A stretch of 64,000 nt of DNA from Mycetocola tolaasinivorans (GCF_003667565.1 NZ_RCUX01000006.1:124001-188000); one strand, 5' to 3'; positions 33,789 through 43,071 are shown, counted from the first letter of the stretch. Notes: generated by a model from the letters alone, not told the origin. Numbers and translations are program-made.

Positions 33789-34452
33789 GCACACCATCCG
33801 ACATCACCAGCACCTGATCCATTCGCGCCAGGTGCGAGCGATCGTGGGTTACCAGAAGCGTTGAGGTGCCGCGATCGCGCGTGAGCTCGAGGATGAGCGT
33901 GATGATCTCCTGGCCGCGTGCGTGGTCAAGGGCGCTCGTGGGCTCGTCCACAATCAGCACCCGCGGGTCGTTCATGAGCGCCCGTGCGATGTTCACACGC
34001 TGTCGCTGGCCACCCGAGAGCTGGTGCGGCCGCTTGTTCTCGTGGCCCGCGAGGCCCACCCGGGCAAGCAGCGCGCGGGCACGCTCGCGGGTCTCGGCGC
34101 GGGCCGCACGGCTGTGACCGTCGAGCTCGTTCATCACCGCGAGCTGATCGAGTGCGGTGAGCGCGGGCAGGAGGTTTGACTGCTGAAACACGATGCCGAT
34201 GTGCTCGCGCCGCACCGCCGTGGCCTCGGCTGGGGAGAGCCCCATCAGATCAACCCCGGCCACGTGCACCGCGCCCGAGTCGGGCTGGATCAGGGCAGAA
34301 GCCACGGCGAGAAGGCTTGACTTTCCCGACCCCGACGCGCCAATAATGGCCGTGATGCTGCCGGGCGGAACGGTCAGGGACGCGTGATCCACCGCGGTGA
34401 CGGTGCGCTCGCCATCGGGGAAGGTGAGGGTGACATCGTTGAGTTCAATCAT
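33751..34452 (-). CDS. ABC transporter ATP-binding protein, MacB/LolD type
   Basis: 233 residues with Walker A GASGSGKSS, Q-loop VFQQSNLLPALTA, signature LSGGQRQRV, Walker B LIVDEPTSAL and H-loop LVTHD. It pairs with the FtsX-like permease encoded just upstream (34474-35565). Such pairs export or extract peptides, lipids or antibiotics. The adjacent divergent two-component system probably regulates the pair. Confidence 0.92.
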   Translation of the reverse strand: MIELNDVTLTFPDGERTVTAVDHASLTVPPGSITAIIGASGSGKSSLLAVASALIQPDSGAVHVAGVDLMGLSPAEATAVRREHIGIVFQQSNLLPALTALDQLAVMNELDGHSRAARAETRERARALLARVGLAGHENKRPHQLSGGQRQRVNIARALMNDPRVLIVDEPTSALDHARGQEIITLILELTRDRGTSTLLVTHDRSHLARMDQVLVMSDGVLTAHDPHAAIAA

Positions 34453-34473
34453 GGGAGTACCTTTCGGGAGGGA

Positions 34474-35565
34474 TTAGCGGGGGGCACCGAGGGCGGCGAG
34501 GGGATCGCTGCGCAGCACCGGGCGAAGCGCGAATGCGCCGCCGATGAGGCCCAGGATGATGAGGCCGAGCGCGGGCAGGGCGATCGTGGCGGGGCTCAGC
34601 ACGAAGGGCACCGCGGATCCGGCGAGAAGACCGAGCCCGATCGTCGCGAGCATGCCCACCCCGACCCCGGCGAGCAGCACCACGAGAGCTTGCCCGAGGG
34701 TGTCGCGAACCAGGCGTCCGGTGCGCGCCCCCAGAGCCTTGAGCACGGCAATATCGGGTGCTCGCTGAATGGTCCAGACGGTGAAGAACGCGCCGATCAC
34801 GAGCGCCGAGATGCCAAACAGCATGCCCACGATGAGCAGCAGCGAGCCAATCTCGGAGCGGAACGACTCGATCGAGAGCAGCGCGGGCAGGGGAGCCCGC
34901 GAGGCCGTGTGGGCGGCGGCATCGATGGCGTCCGGCTGCGCGGCATCGGTGAGGGAAACCGCGAGCACGGTGGCCCAGGCGGGCTGACCGCCACGGGCCA
35001 TCGCCTCCTGCCAGTCAGGCAGGGTGAGCCACGCCACCGAGGAGTGCGCGTACCAGGCGTCATCGATCACCGCCGAGACGCGAAGGTCGAGGCCGAATGC
35101 CCCGACGGTGGCACCGGTGCTCACACCCAGGGTCTTCGCGACCGAGGTGCCCAGCACGATCTCGCCGGAGTGAGGCCCGGGCACACCCTCGGGGAGGAGC
35201 GTGTGCGTGCCGGCGCTCGAGACTCCGAACAGGGCGGCGGGGGAGCGGCGCTCGCCCGCGCTCAGCCGGGTCTGGCTGATCCCCAGCGGTTCAGCGGTGT
35301 TCACCCCCGCGGCATCGGACCAGGTGGAGGCCTGCTCGGGGGTGATCGAGGAGTCGCCGAAGCTGGGGTCGGATTCGCCGTGTGCGGGGGCTGAGAATAC
35401 GATCCGGTCGGCACCGAGGCCCATCACCGCCGAGACATTCTGACCGGCGAGCCCCGCGGTGAGACCGGTGAGGAATCCCACCAGGATCGTGATCAGCGCC
35501 ACGACCGAGCCGATCAGGACAAAACGGCCGCGGGCAAACCTGATTTCGCGCCAGGCTACAAACAT
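34474..35565 (-). CDS. FtsX/MacB-like ABC transporter permease
   Basis: 363 residues. One membrane helix follows the N-terminus (FVLIGSVVALITILVGFLTG), then a large extracytoplasmic domain (about 45-235) and three C-terminal helices, the standard layout of MacB/LolC-type permeases. GGAAGGAA precedes the ATG. With the ATPase at 33751 it forms an exporter likely involved in envelope stress or antimicrobial-peptide resistance. It is divergent from the sensor kinase gene. Confidence 0.9.
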   Translation of the reverse strand: MFVAWREIRFARGRFVLIGSVVALITILVGFLTGLTAGLAGQNVSAVMGLGADRIVFSAPAHGESDPSFGDSSITPEQASTWSDAAGVNTAEPLGISQTRLSAGERRSPAALFGVSSAGTHTLLPEGVPGPHSGEIVLGTSVAKTLGVSTGATVGAFGLDLRVSAVIDDAWYAHSSVAWLTLPDWQEAMARGGQPAWATVLAVSLTDAAQPDAIDAAAHTASRAPLPALLSIESFRSEIGSLLLIVGMLFGISALVIGAFFTVWTIQRAPDIAVLKALGARTGRLVRDTLGQALVVLLAGVGVGMLATIGLGLLAGSAVPFVLSPATIALPALGLIILGLIGGAFALRPVLRSDPLAALGAPR

Positions 35566-35755
35566 GGGGTTCCTTCCGAGACGCCGGGGCTACGCAGACG
35601 CGCAGCCAACCGGCACAATTGGTGCTGATTCCAGCCTCGCGGAGGGCGCGGAAACGGGCATCGGCCGGGTGGGTGTACTCCGCGGAATAGGGATGATTGT
35701 GGGTTACACCTTTTGAGGGATACCCGGTTGCGAGCGGGCGGATTAGGCTGTGAGT

Positions 35756-36937
35756 ATGGTCCGCTCCGCCGACGGACCGGTGTCTGCGGCGCTGCGCACC
35801 GGCCTGCACCTGCTCTTCGTCTCACTCGCCCTGTTCGTGATGATCCGGGCCGCCTTTCGCGAGGGCCCGGAACCGATCATCGCAGCGGCGCTCGCCGCGG
35901 CATTCCTGATCTGGTACCTGCTCGGTGCCTGGTGGGGTCGCGCGGATCAGCGCGGTTCCCGCATTGTGATGTGGCTGAGCGTGCTCACCCTCCTGTGGAT
36001 CGGCATGATTCTCGTGAGTCAGGACGCCGCCTACCTCTCATTCCCGCTGTTCTTTCTGTTTCTCGCGCTGCTTGAGCGCACGGCGGCGCTCCTGTGCGTG
36101 GCGCTCACCAGCGCCGTCTCCATCGTCGCGATCGGGCTCCACGGCGGTTTCAGCGCCCCGGGCATCATCGGGCCGCTGATCGGCGCGGTCATCGCGGTGG
36201 CGATCGGGCTCGGCTATCGCGAGCTTCAGCGTGAGGCCGCGCGCCGCGAAGCCCTGATCGAGGAGCTGATCTCCACCCGCGTGCGCCTCGCCGAAACCGA
36301 GCGGGAAGCCGGCAAGCTGGCCGAGCGTGAGCGGCTGGCCCGCGATATTCACGACACCGTCGCCCAGGGGCTTGCGAGCATCGGGCTGCTGCTGCACGCG
36401 GCAGAGCGCGCGGCCGAGACGGATCCCGCGACCGCGGTCACCCACGTGCGTCGCGCCCGGGATGCCGCGGCGCTCGCGCTCACCGAAACGCGGGGGCTGA
36501 TTGATGAGCTCGCCCCGCCCGCGATCACCGGCGCGAGCCTCGCCGAGGCCCTCACCCGGCTCGCCGAAAACACCGCACAGCAGGCGGGTATCGTGGTGGA
36601 GTTTCACACCGATGGCGAACCGGAACCGCTCAGCACGGTGGTGAAGACCGGCCTGCTGCGCATCGGCCAGAGCGCCCTTGCAAACGTGGTGCAGCATGCC
36701 GGGGCGACCCGCGCGGATATCAGCCTGAGCTATCTGCCGGGCGAAACCATCCTCGACATCGTGGATAACGGCTGCGGGTTTGATCCGGCCGACCTCGGTG
36801 AGCGTACCGTAGGCGGTTCGTTTGGCATCGTGGCGATGCGCGCAAGAATTGCCGAGCTCGGTGGCACACTCGTGGTGGAGAGCACACCGGGGGATGGCAC
36901 CACGGTGACCGTCAGATTTACGGGGGAGGGCGCATGA
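35756..36937 (+). CDS. NarL-type sensor histidine kinase
   Basis: 393 residues from ATG 35756; TAGGCT ends 6 nt before it, favouring leaderless initiation over the GTG at 35750. Five or so membrane helices occupy residues 14-152, with little outside the membrane. A short coiled coil leads to the HisKA_3 dimerisation box ARDIHDTVAQG (His199) and the HATPase_c region ends with DNGCGFDP and GSFGIVAMRARI. Membrane sensing of an envelope signal is likely. It is coupled by ATGA to its response regulator. Confidence 0.92.
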   Translation: MVRSADGPVSAALRTGLHLLFVSLALFVMIRAAFREGPEPIIAAALAAAFLIWYLLGAWWGRADQRGSRIVMWLSVLTLLWIGMILVSQDAAYLSFPLFFLFLALLERTAALLCVALTSAVSIVAIGLHGGFSAPGIIGPLIGAVIAVAIGLGYRELQREAARREALIEELISTRVRLAETEREAGKLAERERLARDIHDTVAQGLASIGLLLHAAERAAETDPATAVTHVRRARDAAALALTETRGLIDELAPPAITGASLAEALTRLAENTAQQAGIVVEFHTDGEPEPLSTVVKTGLLRIGQSALANVVQHAGATRADISLSYLPGETILDIVDNGCGFDPADLGERTVGGSFGIVAMRARIAELGGTLVVESTPGDGTTVTVRFTGEGA

Positions 36938-37569
36938 GCGAACCGATTCGCGTGGTGATGGCCGATGATCATCCGATCGTGCGCGCCGGTCTCGCGGCGG
37001 TGCTCGGCACAGCCGCGGATATCGAGGTGGTCGCCGAGGCCGCCTCGGTGGCGGAGGTGCTCGCGGTGGTCAACCGTTTTGCTCCCGATCTCGTGCTGCT
37101 CGATCTCAACTTTGGTTCCGGCCTCACCGGCATCGACGCCACCCGCGAGCTTGCGAAGCAGGAGAAGCCGCCGCGCGTGCTGATCCTTACGAACTACGAC
37201 TCCGATGCGGATATTCTCGGGGCGATCGAGGCCGGGGCGGCCGGATATTTGCTGAAGGATGCCCCGCCGGAGGATCTCCTCAGCGCGATTCGTCAGGCCG
37301 TGCGCGGGCACACGGTGCTGGGCCCCGCCGTTGCGGGCCGCCTGGTCGCGCGGGTGAACGAGCCGCAGCAGTCGCTCAGCGCTCGCGAAATTGAGGTGCT
37401 TACGCTGGCCTCAGAGGGCCAGGGAAACCGCGACATCGGCCGGGTTTTGCACATCAGCGAGACCACGGTGAAGTCTCACCTCGCGCACATCTTCAGCAAG
37501 CTCGGTGTGAACAACCGTCAGCAGGCGGTGCTCGCGGCGCAGCGCGGCGGGTTTATTCGCCGGATGTAG
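36934..37569 (+). CDS. NarL/LuxR-type response regulator
   Basis: 211 residues. The receiver domain has the acidic pair in MADDHPIVRAG, phospho-acceptor Asp57 (VLLDLNFG) and Lys in YLLKDAP; the C-terminal LuxR HTH reads LSAREIEVLTLASEGQGNRD and ISETTVKSHLAHIFSKLGV. It is the partner of the kinase at 35756 and probably controls the divergent MacB-like exporter. Its 3' end overlaps the convergent photolyase gene by 17 bp. Confidence 0.93.
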   Translation: MSEPIRVVMADDHPIVRAGLAAVLGTAADIEVVAEAASVAEVLAVVNRFAPDLVLLDLNFGSGLTGIDATRELAKQEKPPRVLILTNYDSDADILGAIEAGAAGYLLKDAPPEDLLSAIRQAVRGHTVLGPAVAGRLVARVNEPQQSLSAREIEVLTLASEGQGNRDIGRVLHISETTVKSHLAHIFSKLGVNNRQQAVLAAQRGGFIRRM

Positions 37570-38983
37570 TCGGTGTGGTTTCCTCGCGTGCCCGATAGGC
37601 GGCGAGGGCGGCCTCGCGCGAGCGGGCAAGATCAACGATCGGTGCCGGGCGCAGCTCGTCCTGGGGTACCCAGCGGCGAACATATTCGCCGTTGGGATCG
37701 AACTTTTTGCGCTGAAGCTCGGGATTGAAGATGCGGAAGTACGGGGCCGCATCGGCGCCGCTGCCGGCCACCCACTGCCAGTTGAACGGGTTCGCGGCGG
37801 GGTCGGCATCCACCAGGGTGTCCCAGAACCACTCCTCGCCCACCCGCCAGTGCTGCAGCAGGTTCTTGGTGAGGAGGGAGGCCACGACCATGCGCACGCG
37901 ATTGTGCATGGTGCCGGTCTGCCAGAGCTCGTTCATGCCGGCGTCGACGAGGTCGATGCCGGTGGTGCCGGTCTGCCAGGCGCGGATCAGCGCCGGATCG
38001 GGTTCGGGCCACGGGAACCCGGCGAAGCTGGGTCGCCAGGGGAGGGTGGCGAGATCCGGGAAATGGACGAGCTGATAGTGGGCGAACTCGCGCCAGCCCA
38101 GTTCGCTGAGGAAGGATGCGCCGTGGCCGGGGTGGGTGCGTCGATGGGCGTCCACCGCGTGCCAGATGTGCGACACCGTGATTTCGCCGAAGACGAGGTG
38201 CGGGGAGAGCCGGGAGGTGACGCGGCGGTCCGGACGGTCACGAAGATCGGGGTAGTCGCCGAGATCCTCGTCGAGGAAGTCCCCGAGCCGTTCGTGTGCG
38301 CACCGTTCGCCCGGGTTCCAGAGGTCTTCCCACCCCGCGGCCCAGTCGGGGGCGGTGGGGCGCAGGCCGAGTGCCGCGAGGGCGCGGGCGAAAGCATCGG
38401 GATTCGTAGTTTGCGGGGCACGTGCCGGGGCCGGGACGGGCAGGCTCGCGCGCGGCGGCTGGCGCATGAGGTCGTCCTGGGCGCGACGCCAGAACGGCGT
38501 GAACACGGTGTAGGGGCGGCCTTCGCCGGTGCGCAGGCCGGGGTCAACCAGGAGGTCGGGCGGGGAAACCCGCAGGGAAATCCCGCCGGGAACCATCGCC
38601 AGGGCTTCCCGGACGGCCTCGTCGATCTCGCGCTCGGCCGCGCCGGGCCGAGCCGTGGCGTACACCCGGGTGGCGCCGGTTGCCCGCGCGAGGTCACGCA
38701 GGTGCGCGACCGAATCGCCGGTGCGGATCTCCAGGGGAATCCCGAGATCCGCGAGGTCGCTCGCGAGGCGTTCGAGGCTGCCGTGTAGCCACCAGCGGGA
38801 GGCTCCGCCGATCGGGCGCAGCCCGGGCTCGTCGAGGACGAAGACCGCGCGGACGCGGTCGCACTCGGCGAGGGCGCGGCTGAGTGCCGGGTGATCGCCG
38901 ACACGAAGATCGCGTCGGAACCAGACGATGCCGGTACGGCCGCCCGGCTCGGTGTCCGTGATGGTTGCTTCTGGGTTAGTCAT
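37553..38983 (-). CDS. phrB: Deoxyribodipyrimidine photolyase (class I CPD)
   Basis: 476 residues. The N-terminal photolyase domain starts at VWFRRDLRVGDHPAL; the FAD domain contains GWREFAHYQLVH, TGIDLVDAGMNELWQTG, MHNRVRMVVASLLTKNL and WQWVAGSGADAAPYFRIFNP. The enzyme repairs UV cyclobutane dimers with blue light. It is the last gene of a three-gene unit with a small membrane protein and a MarR regulator, overlapping the MarR gene by 8 bp. Confidence 0.94.
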   Translation of the reverse strand: MTNPEATITDTEPGGRTGIVWFRRDLRVGDHPALSRALAECDRVRAVFVLDEPGLRPIGGASRWWLHGSLERLASDLADLGIPLEIRTGDSVAHLRDLARATGATRVYATARPGAAEREIDEAVREALAMVPGGISLRVSPPDLLVDPGLRTGEGRPYTVFTPFWRRAQDDLMRQPPRASLPVPAPARAPQTTNPDAFARALAALGLRPTAPDWAAGWEDLWNPGERCAHERLGDFLDEDLGDYPDLRDRPDRRVTSRLSPHLVFGEITVSHIWHAVDAHRRTHPGHGASFLSELGWREFAHYQLVHFPDLATLPWRPSFAGFPWPEPDPALIRAWQTGTTGIDLVDAGMNELWQTGTMHNRVRMVVASLLTKNLLQHWRVGEEWFWDTLVDADPAANPFNWQWVAGSGADAAPYFRIFNPELQRKKFDPNGEYVRRWVPQDELRPAPIVDLARSREAALAAYRAREETTPTTSGE

Positions 38984-39410
38984 CGGACTCGGGGCAGCGC
39001 AGCTTCTCGGTCAGGGCAAAGAGCGCCTCGATTTCCTCGGCGCTGAGCGCTCCTCCCACGATGAATTCGATCGTGCGCATGTGAGCGCGCGCGACCGGAC
39101 GGTAGGCGGCAAACCCCTCCTCGGTGAGGGCGATGATCATGCCACGGCGGTCGTCGGGGTCGGGATCCTTGGTGACAAAGCCCTCACCGGTGAGCTTGTC
39201 GATCAGCCGGCTTACGCTCGGCTGGCTGAGTAGCACGAGACGGTTGAGGTCGCGCAGTTTTGCGGCGCGATTGGGCTGGCGTGACAGCGTAAACATCACG
39301 TCGTACTCGTTCATGGTGAGTCCGCCCATGGGAAAGTCTTCGCCGAGACGACGCATGATGCCCACCTGCGCACGGAAGAGTGACTCCCAGGCTTCGACCG
39401 CGCCGCTCAT
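38976..39410 (-). CDS. MarR-family regulator
   Basis: 144 residues. The winged helix (AAKLRDLNRLVLLSQPSVSRLIDKLTGEGFV) and wing (DPDDRRGMIIALTEEG) are standard MarR. It overlaps the genes on both sides, so it is co-expressed with photolyase and the small membrane protein. Autoregulation, and perhaps control of photolyase, is likely; the ligand is unknown. Confidence 0.9.
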   Translation of the reverse strand: MSGAVEAWESLFRAQVGIMRRLGEDFPMGGLTMNEYDVMFTLSRQPNRAAKLRDLNRLVLLSQPSVSRLIDKLTGEGFVTKDPDPDDRRGMIIALTEEGFAAYRPVARAHMRTIEFIVGGALSAEEIEALFALTEKLRCPESDD

Positions 39411-39700
39411 GCTGATTCCGCCGGGGTGGAACCTCCGGGGGCATCATCGGTGATGACCACCGGAGGCGTGCCCGAGCGAATCAGCGAGCGATACAGCAGC
39501 ACCATGCCCCAGAGGGAAGCGCTGAGCCCGGCCAGGACGGTGCCGATGCCGATGGGTAGCAGGAACCAGGGGCCCTGGAGGATGCCCAGCACGAGGAGGA
39601 GTACGCCGACCGCGGTGACCAGCAGGCCGCCGCCGAAACACGCGGCTCCGAGAACCGTGAGGGCGCGGACATCGCGGGCGGCTTCGGCGGTCGTGTTCAT
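39407..39700 (-). CDS. Small two-helix membrane protein
   Basis: 97 residues from ATG 39700. Two hydrophobic segments (LTVLGAACFGGGLLVTAVGV onward to about 45, and FLLPIGIGTVLAGLSASLWG) flank a short loop; the C-terminus is polar. A -10 box TACTCT lies 6 nt before the ATG, so the mRNA is leaderless and drives the membrane protein-MarR-photolyase unit. Function unknown. Confidence 0.75.
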   Translation of the reverse strand: MNTTAEAARDVRALTVLGAACFGGGLLVTAVGVLLLVLGILQGPWFLLPIGIGTVLAGLSASLWGMVLLYRSLIRSGTPPVVITDDAPGGSTPAESA

Positions 39701-40084
39701 GCATCCAGAGTACCGTGTGACCGCCCACTTGGTATCGGTCCCTGGTGAGGGGCCGGGGGAATGGACAAGGGCCGATCGTAGAGGCGTACGATCGGCCCTT
39801 CCCCTTGCACCAAGAGTGTCCTGCAATCACATGTGCGTTTCGTCGTCACAGCAAAACTTCGAACGCAGTACGAATATATAACATCCCGGTAACGATTACC
39901 AGGGTTTTTGTGATCATGAAACTGAGAGTTTTCTGTGTGCGAAATTTCAGCGGAAATCCGGGGTCTCCGAGGGGGCACGCGAGAAAAACAATGGATATCC
40001 ACTGATTGGCGAGGTTTGGGGTCACAATGGGTTCCATGCCCGATGCTTTCGCACACGGGCGCCCAGAGAGCGAGGGGAACGCGG
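39701..40084. other. 384-bp divergent gap with a 14-bp hairpin; possible small RNA
   Basis: Between the leftward small-membrane-protein gene and the rightward AI-2E gene lies AT-rich sequence without a supported gene. A perfect hairpin (AAGGGCCGATCGTA, loop GAGGCG) occupies 39767-39800. Neither flanking gene ends here, so the hairpin terminates nothing annotated. On the minus strand a TATATT box near 39883-39890 lies about 90 nt before it, which would give a small RNA of roughly 100 nt; this is conjecture. Confidence 0.35.
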
Positions 40085-41224
40085 ATGAAAAAGAAGGTTG
40101 CCGGCACCGCCCAGGTACCGCGCGAGCGGGCCGCGGGAGACGTGGGGCTGCACCGCGAGGTGGGCGGAGGCTCCGGCGTTCACGTCAACGCATTCAGGAT
40201 CGGCCTGGTCGGCACCCTGGGTGTGCTGATTGCGCTGCTCCTCGGCGGAATTGTGACCCAGCTCAGCACGGTGCTGATCTACATCGGGATCGCGCTCTTC
40301 CTCGCGCTGGGTCTCGACCCGCTGGTCTCCTGGCTCGAGAAGAGAATGCCGCGGCCGGCGGCCATCGCCGCCGTCGTCCTGGCCGTGATCGGTGCGTTCA
40401 TCGGTCTGCTCTTTGCGGTGATCCCGCTGCTGGTGGAGCAGTTCTCCAATTTTATTCGCGACTTCCCCGGCATCGCCGCGGACTTCCAGCGCAACGACCT
40501 TGTGCTGCAGGTACAGCAGCTCCTGGGCGACTCGGTCAACATCAATCAGGTAATCAAGGGCGTGACGGACTTCCTGGGTGACCCGAAGAACCTGGTGGCG
40601 ATCGGTGGCGGCATCGCCCAGGTTGGCGCGGGTGTGGCCAGCGGCATCACCGGCCTGATCATCGTGCTGATCCTGACCCTGTACTTCATGGCCTCGCTGC
40701 GGTCGATGAAGCAGGCCGTCTACCGCTTCATTCCCGCCTATCAGCGCACCGGTTTCGCAAAGATCTCGGAGGACATCACCGGTGCCGTGGGCCGCTACGT
40801 GGTGGGGCAGGTATCGCTGGCGCTCATCAACGGCGTTCTCAGCCTCATTCTGTTCAGCATCATTCAGGCACCGCTGCCCTTCCTGCTGGCGTTCTTCGCG
40901 TTCCTCGGATCGCTGATCCCGCTCGTGGGTACCCTGAGTGCATCGGTGCTAAACACGCTGATCTGCCTGTTTGTGGACCCCACCCTGGCGATCATTTCGG
41001 GAATCTACTACCTGATCTACCTCCAGGTGGAGGCCTACGTGATTTCACCGCGCATCATGAGCCGCGCGGTGGCGGTGCCCGGCGCAATGGTCGTGATCGC
41101 GGCGGTGGCCGGGGGCAGCATCGGCGGTATCCTCGGTGCACTCGTGGCGATCCCGGTGGCGGCCTCGGTTATCATCATCGTGCAGAAGGTGGTCTGGCCG
41201 CGACAGGATCGCAAGGTCGCATAG
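40085..41224 (+). CDS. AI-2E family (UPF0118) membrane transporter
   Basis: 379 residues from ATG 40085 with AGGGGAA upstream. About eight membrane helices, with the family pattern LGLDPLVSWLEKRMPRPAAI, GGGIAQVGAGVASGITGL, GRYVVGQVSLALINGVLS and YYLIYLQVEAYVISPRIMSR. Family members export AI-2-like signals, Na+/H+ or other solutes, so the substrate is open. A strong terminator follows at 41248. Confidence 0.9.
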   Translation: MKKKVAGTAQVPRERAAGDVGLHREVGGGSGVHVNAFRIGLVGTLGVLIALLLGGIVTQLSTVLIYIGIALFLALGLDPLVSWLEKRMPRPAAIAAVVLAVIGAFIGLLFAVIPLLVEQFSNFIRDFPGIAADFQRNDLVLQVQQLLGDSVNINQVIKGVTDFLGDPKNLVAIGGGIAQVGAGVASGITGLIIVLILTLYFMASLRSMKQAVYRFIPAYQRTGFAKISEDITGAVGRYVVGQVSLALINGVLSLILFSIIQAPLPFLLAFFAFLGSLIPLVGTLSASVLNTLICLFVDPTLAIISGIYYLIYLQVEAYVISPRIMSRAVAVPGAMVVIAAVAGGSIGGILGALVAIPVAASVIIIVQKVVWPRQDRKVA

Positions 41225-41247
41225 CCAAACCCTCGTCGTGATACCGA

Positions 41248-41288
41248 AGATCCGGGCCGCTCACAGTGTGTGTGAGCGGCCCGGATCT
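41248..41288. terminator. Terminator hairpin after the AI-2E gene
   Basis: A perfect 17-bp stem (AGATCCGGGCCGCTCAC) with a 7-base loop lies 24 bp after the AI-2E stop and 40 bp before the end of the convergent gene at 41328. It is likely to serve both directions. Confidence 0.85.
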
Positions 41289-41327
41289 CGGTGTGAGGCC
41301 GACTCCGCTGGCCCCCTTCTCTCGGGG

Positions 41328-41792
41328 CTATTCCGACTGGGGTGGCTCGGTGCTAGCTGCCCCTCCGGAAGTGACCTCGGCGGCGCTCGGAAGTACCGCC
41401 CGGGTGGCGGCGACCAGGGCGATGCCCAGTCGGTGGGCGCTCTCGGGGGTGAGCGTGAGGTGGGCTCCGAACTCGTCGGAGTGGATCGCGATCAGGGCTT
41501 CGTCCAGTCGCGTGTGATGTTCGAGGATGAGATCGAGCGTCACGGCGTAGAGCTCCGCTGTGGCTTCACCGCGCACAACGGTAGCAACCTCGGCGAGCCA
41601 GCGCGGCTCGGTCTCCGCCCCGAGCGTACGCGGGTCGGGTAGGCCCGAGTCGGGGATGTGAATCGTGGGTGGCGTGGATGCGGATGGGCTGGCACCCGGC
41701 CCGGAGGGGCCCGGTGTGGCTCCCGGCGAGAGCCAGTGGGGCTCTGCCTCGGAGGGCGTTGATCGTTGCGGATGGAAGTGGGCTGTTTTCAT
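41328..41792 (-). CDS. Hypothetical protein with a Pro/Ser-rich N-terminus
   Basis: 154 residues, AAGGGA before the ATG. Residues 1-60 are Pro/Ser/Gly-rich and probably disordered; residues 62-135 form a compact helical segment (EPRWLAEVATVVRGEATAELYA, cited in part; HHTRLDEALIAIHSDEFGAHL). No known domain is recognised. It lies downstream of a small XRE regulator in the same direction. Confidence 0.6.
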   Translation of the reverse strand: MKTAHFHPQRSTPSEAEPHWLSPGATPGPSGPGASPSASTPPTIHIPDSGLPDPRTLGAETEPRWLAEVATVVRGEATAELYAVTLDLILEHHTRLDEALIAIHSDEFGAHLTLTPESAHRLGIALVAATRAVLPSAAEVTSGGAASTEPPQSE

Positions 41793-41894
41793 CGGTGGGT
41801 CCCTTCACCGGCACGCTCACACTCTAACCGCACCCTCGGACATCGCCCCGGCCCCGAGGGGGTCGGTCGATCGAGGGGCGCGGCGAAGACGGAT

Positions 41895-42173
41895 CTAGCG
41901 GTCGCTGAGATCTGGTGGCGGGCTGGGGAGCAGCCGTTCGATGGGTACGCCGAGTACCTGACAGAGTGCGAGGACGTTCTGAAGCGATGGATTTGCCGAG
42001 GTACCCGGGCGCGACTCGCCCTTTTCGAACTTTTGATAGGTGTAGCGACTGATCCCGGCGGCGACCGCCACTTCTTCCTGACTGAGCCCGCGGCTAATGC
42101 GGAGCTCACGAAGTGAGGCACCCAGGCTATTCGCGTACTGTGACCAGCTCGGTGTGTCGGCGTTGAATTCCAT
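41895..42173 (-). CDS. XRE-family HTH regulator
   Basis: 92 residues. The Cro/CI helix-turn-helix is clear: LRELRISRGLSQEEVAVAAGI followed by YTYQKFEKGESRPGTSANPSL. The first 20 residues are a short extension. No toxin partner is adjacent; the next gene in the same direction is the hypothetical protein at 41328. The target is unknown. Confidence 0.85.
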   Translation of the reverse strand: MEFNADTPSWSQYANSLGASLRELRISRGLSQEEVAVAAGISRYTYQKFEKGESRPGTSANPSLQNVLALCQVLGVPIERLLPSPPPDLSDR

Positions 42174-42297
42174 ACATCCAGCATGGAAGCGATTGTGTCA
42201 GGCGTGCGCCATATGCGTGTGACAATCTCCTGTGAATCCTGTGTGTCTCCAGAATCCAGGTATCACATTATTCTGCCGCACGTGGGGCAGTCGACGC

Positions 42298-43071
42298 CTA
42301 GAAGAGGTCGGGGCTCGGTGCCGATGCGTAGCGGATGGTGACGTCTGCGTGGCGGTCGAAGCGGTAACCGACGCCGCGAACGGTACGCACGATGTCCTCG
42401 TAGCGGTCGAGCTTTGCGCGCAGGCGACGGATGTGAACGTCGATGGTGCGCTCGTTCGGAGCGGTCTCTTCGTCCTCGGGGTTCCACAGGGCACCGATCA
42501 GCTCGGCGCGATCCACGGTGCGGCCCTCGCGCAGCACGAGGTACTGCAGCAGCTCGAACTCCTTGAAGGTGAGCGAGACGGCCGAGTTGTCAAGCGCGAG
42601 GCGCTTGCGGGAGAGGTCGATCACGACGCCGGCGTGTGCGCGGTCGAACTCGCCGGTGGCGGTCTCCTCGGCGTCACGGTGGCGGGCCAGGGCGGCGGGC
42701 TCCTGCAGGGCGAGGCGGACCACGTCGATGTCGCGGCCACCGGCACCGGCCGGGGCGAGGGCAACGGCGGCGTAGGTTTCGGAGGCCGGTGCGATCTGGG
42801 CGGCGAGGTCCTTCAGGGCCTGGACAACCTGGCCGAGGCTCGAGCCATCGGCGAGGGCCTTGGCCTCATCGAGGCCGACGTAGAGAACGAAACCGCGTGC
42901 CTCGGTGCCCTCGGGAACCGAACGCAGACGCGGGCCGGCCGGAGCGGCGGGTGCGGCGGCAACCGGTGCGGCTGCCGGAACGGCGGTGGCTGCGGTGGTG
43001 CGGCCGGCGGTGAGTACGGCGGCGGTGCGCTCGGCTGCGGTGCGGGTGGAGGAGATGGTGGCGATCGACAT
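42298..43071 (-). CDS. Winged-helix (OmpR/PhoB-type) regulator lacking a receiver domain
   Basis: 257 residues. The C-terminal PhoB-type winged helix is complete (LTFKEFELLQYLVLREGRTV, DRAELIGALW, NERTIDVHIRRLRAKL, VRTVRGVGYRF). Residues 10-50 are Ala/Thr/Pro-rich; residues 55-130 form an unrecognised domain (RGFVLYVGLDEAKALADGSS). There is no phospho-acceptor receiver. The gene has an unusually long (~290 nt) structured leader with a small Cys/Met-rich ORF, suggesting post-transcriptional control. Confidence 0.87.
   Translation of the reverse strand: MSIATISSTRTAAERTAAVLTAGRTTAATAVPAAAPVAAAPAAPAGPRLRSVPEGTEARGFVLYVGLDEAKALADGSSLGQVVQALKDLAAQIAPASETYAAVALAPAGAGGRDIDVVRLALQEPAALARHRDAEETATGEFDRAHAGVVIDLSRKRLALDNSAVSLTFKEFELLQYLVLREGRTVDRAELIGALWNPEDEETAPNERTIDVHIRRLRAKLDRYEDIVRTVRGVGYRFDRHADVTIRYASAPSPDLF

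Noticed and set aside
39745-40005. Possible 86-codon plus-strand gene in the divergent gap
   Set aside because: No ribosome site, it reads through the 14-bp hairpin, and its composition is unlike that of proteins; the AT-rich gap is better explained as promoters and perhaps a small RNA.
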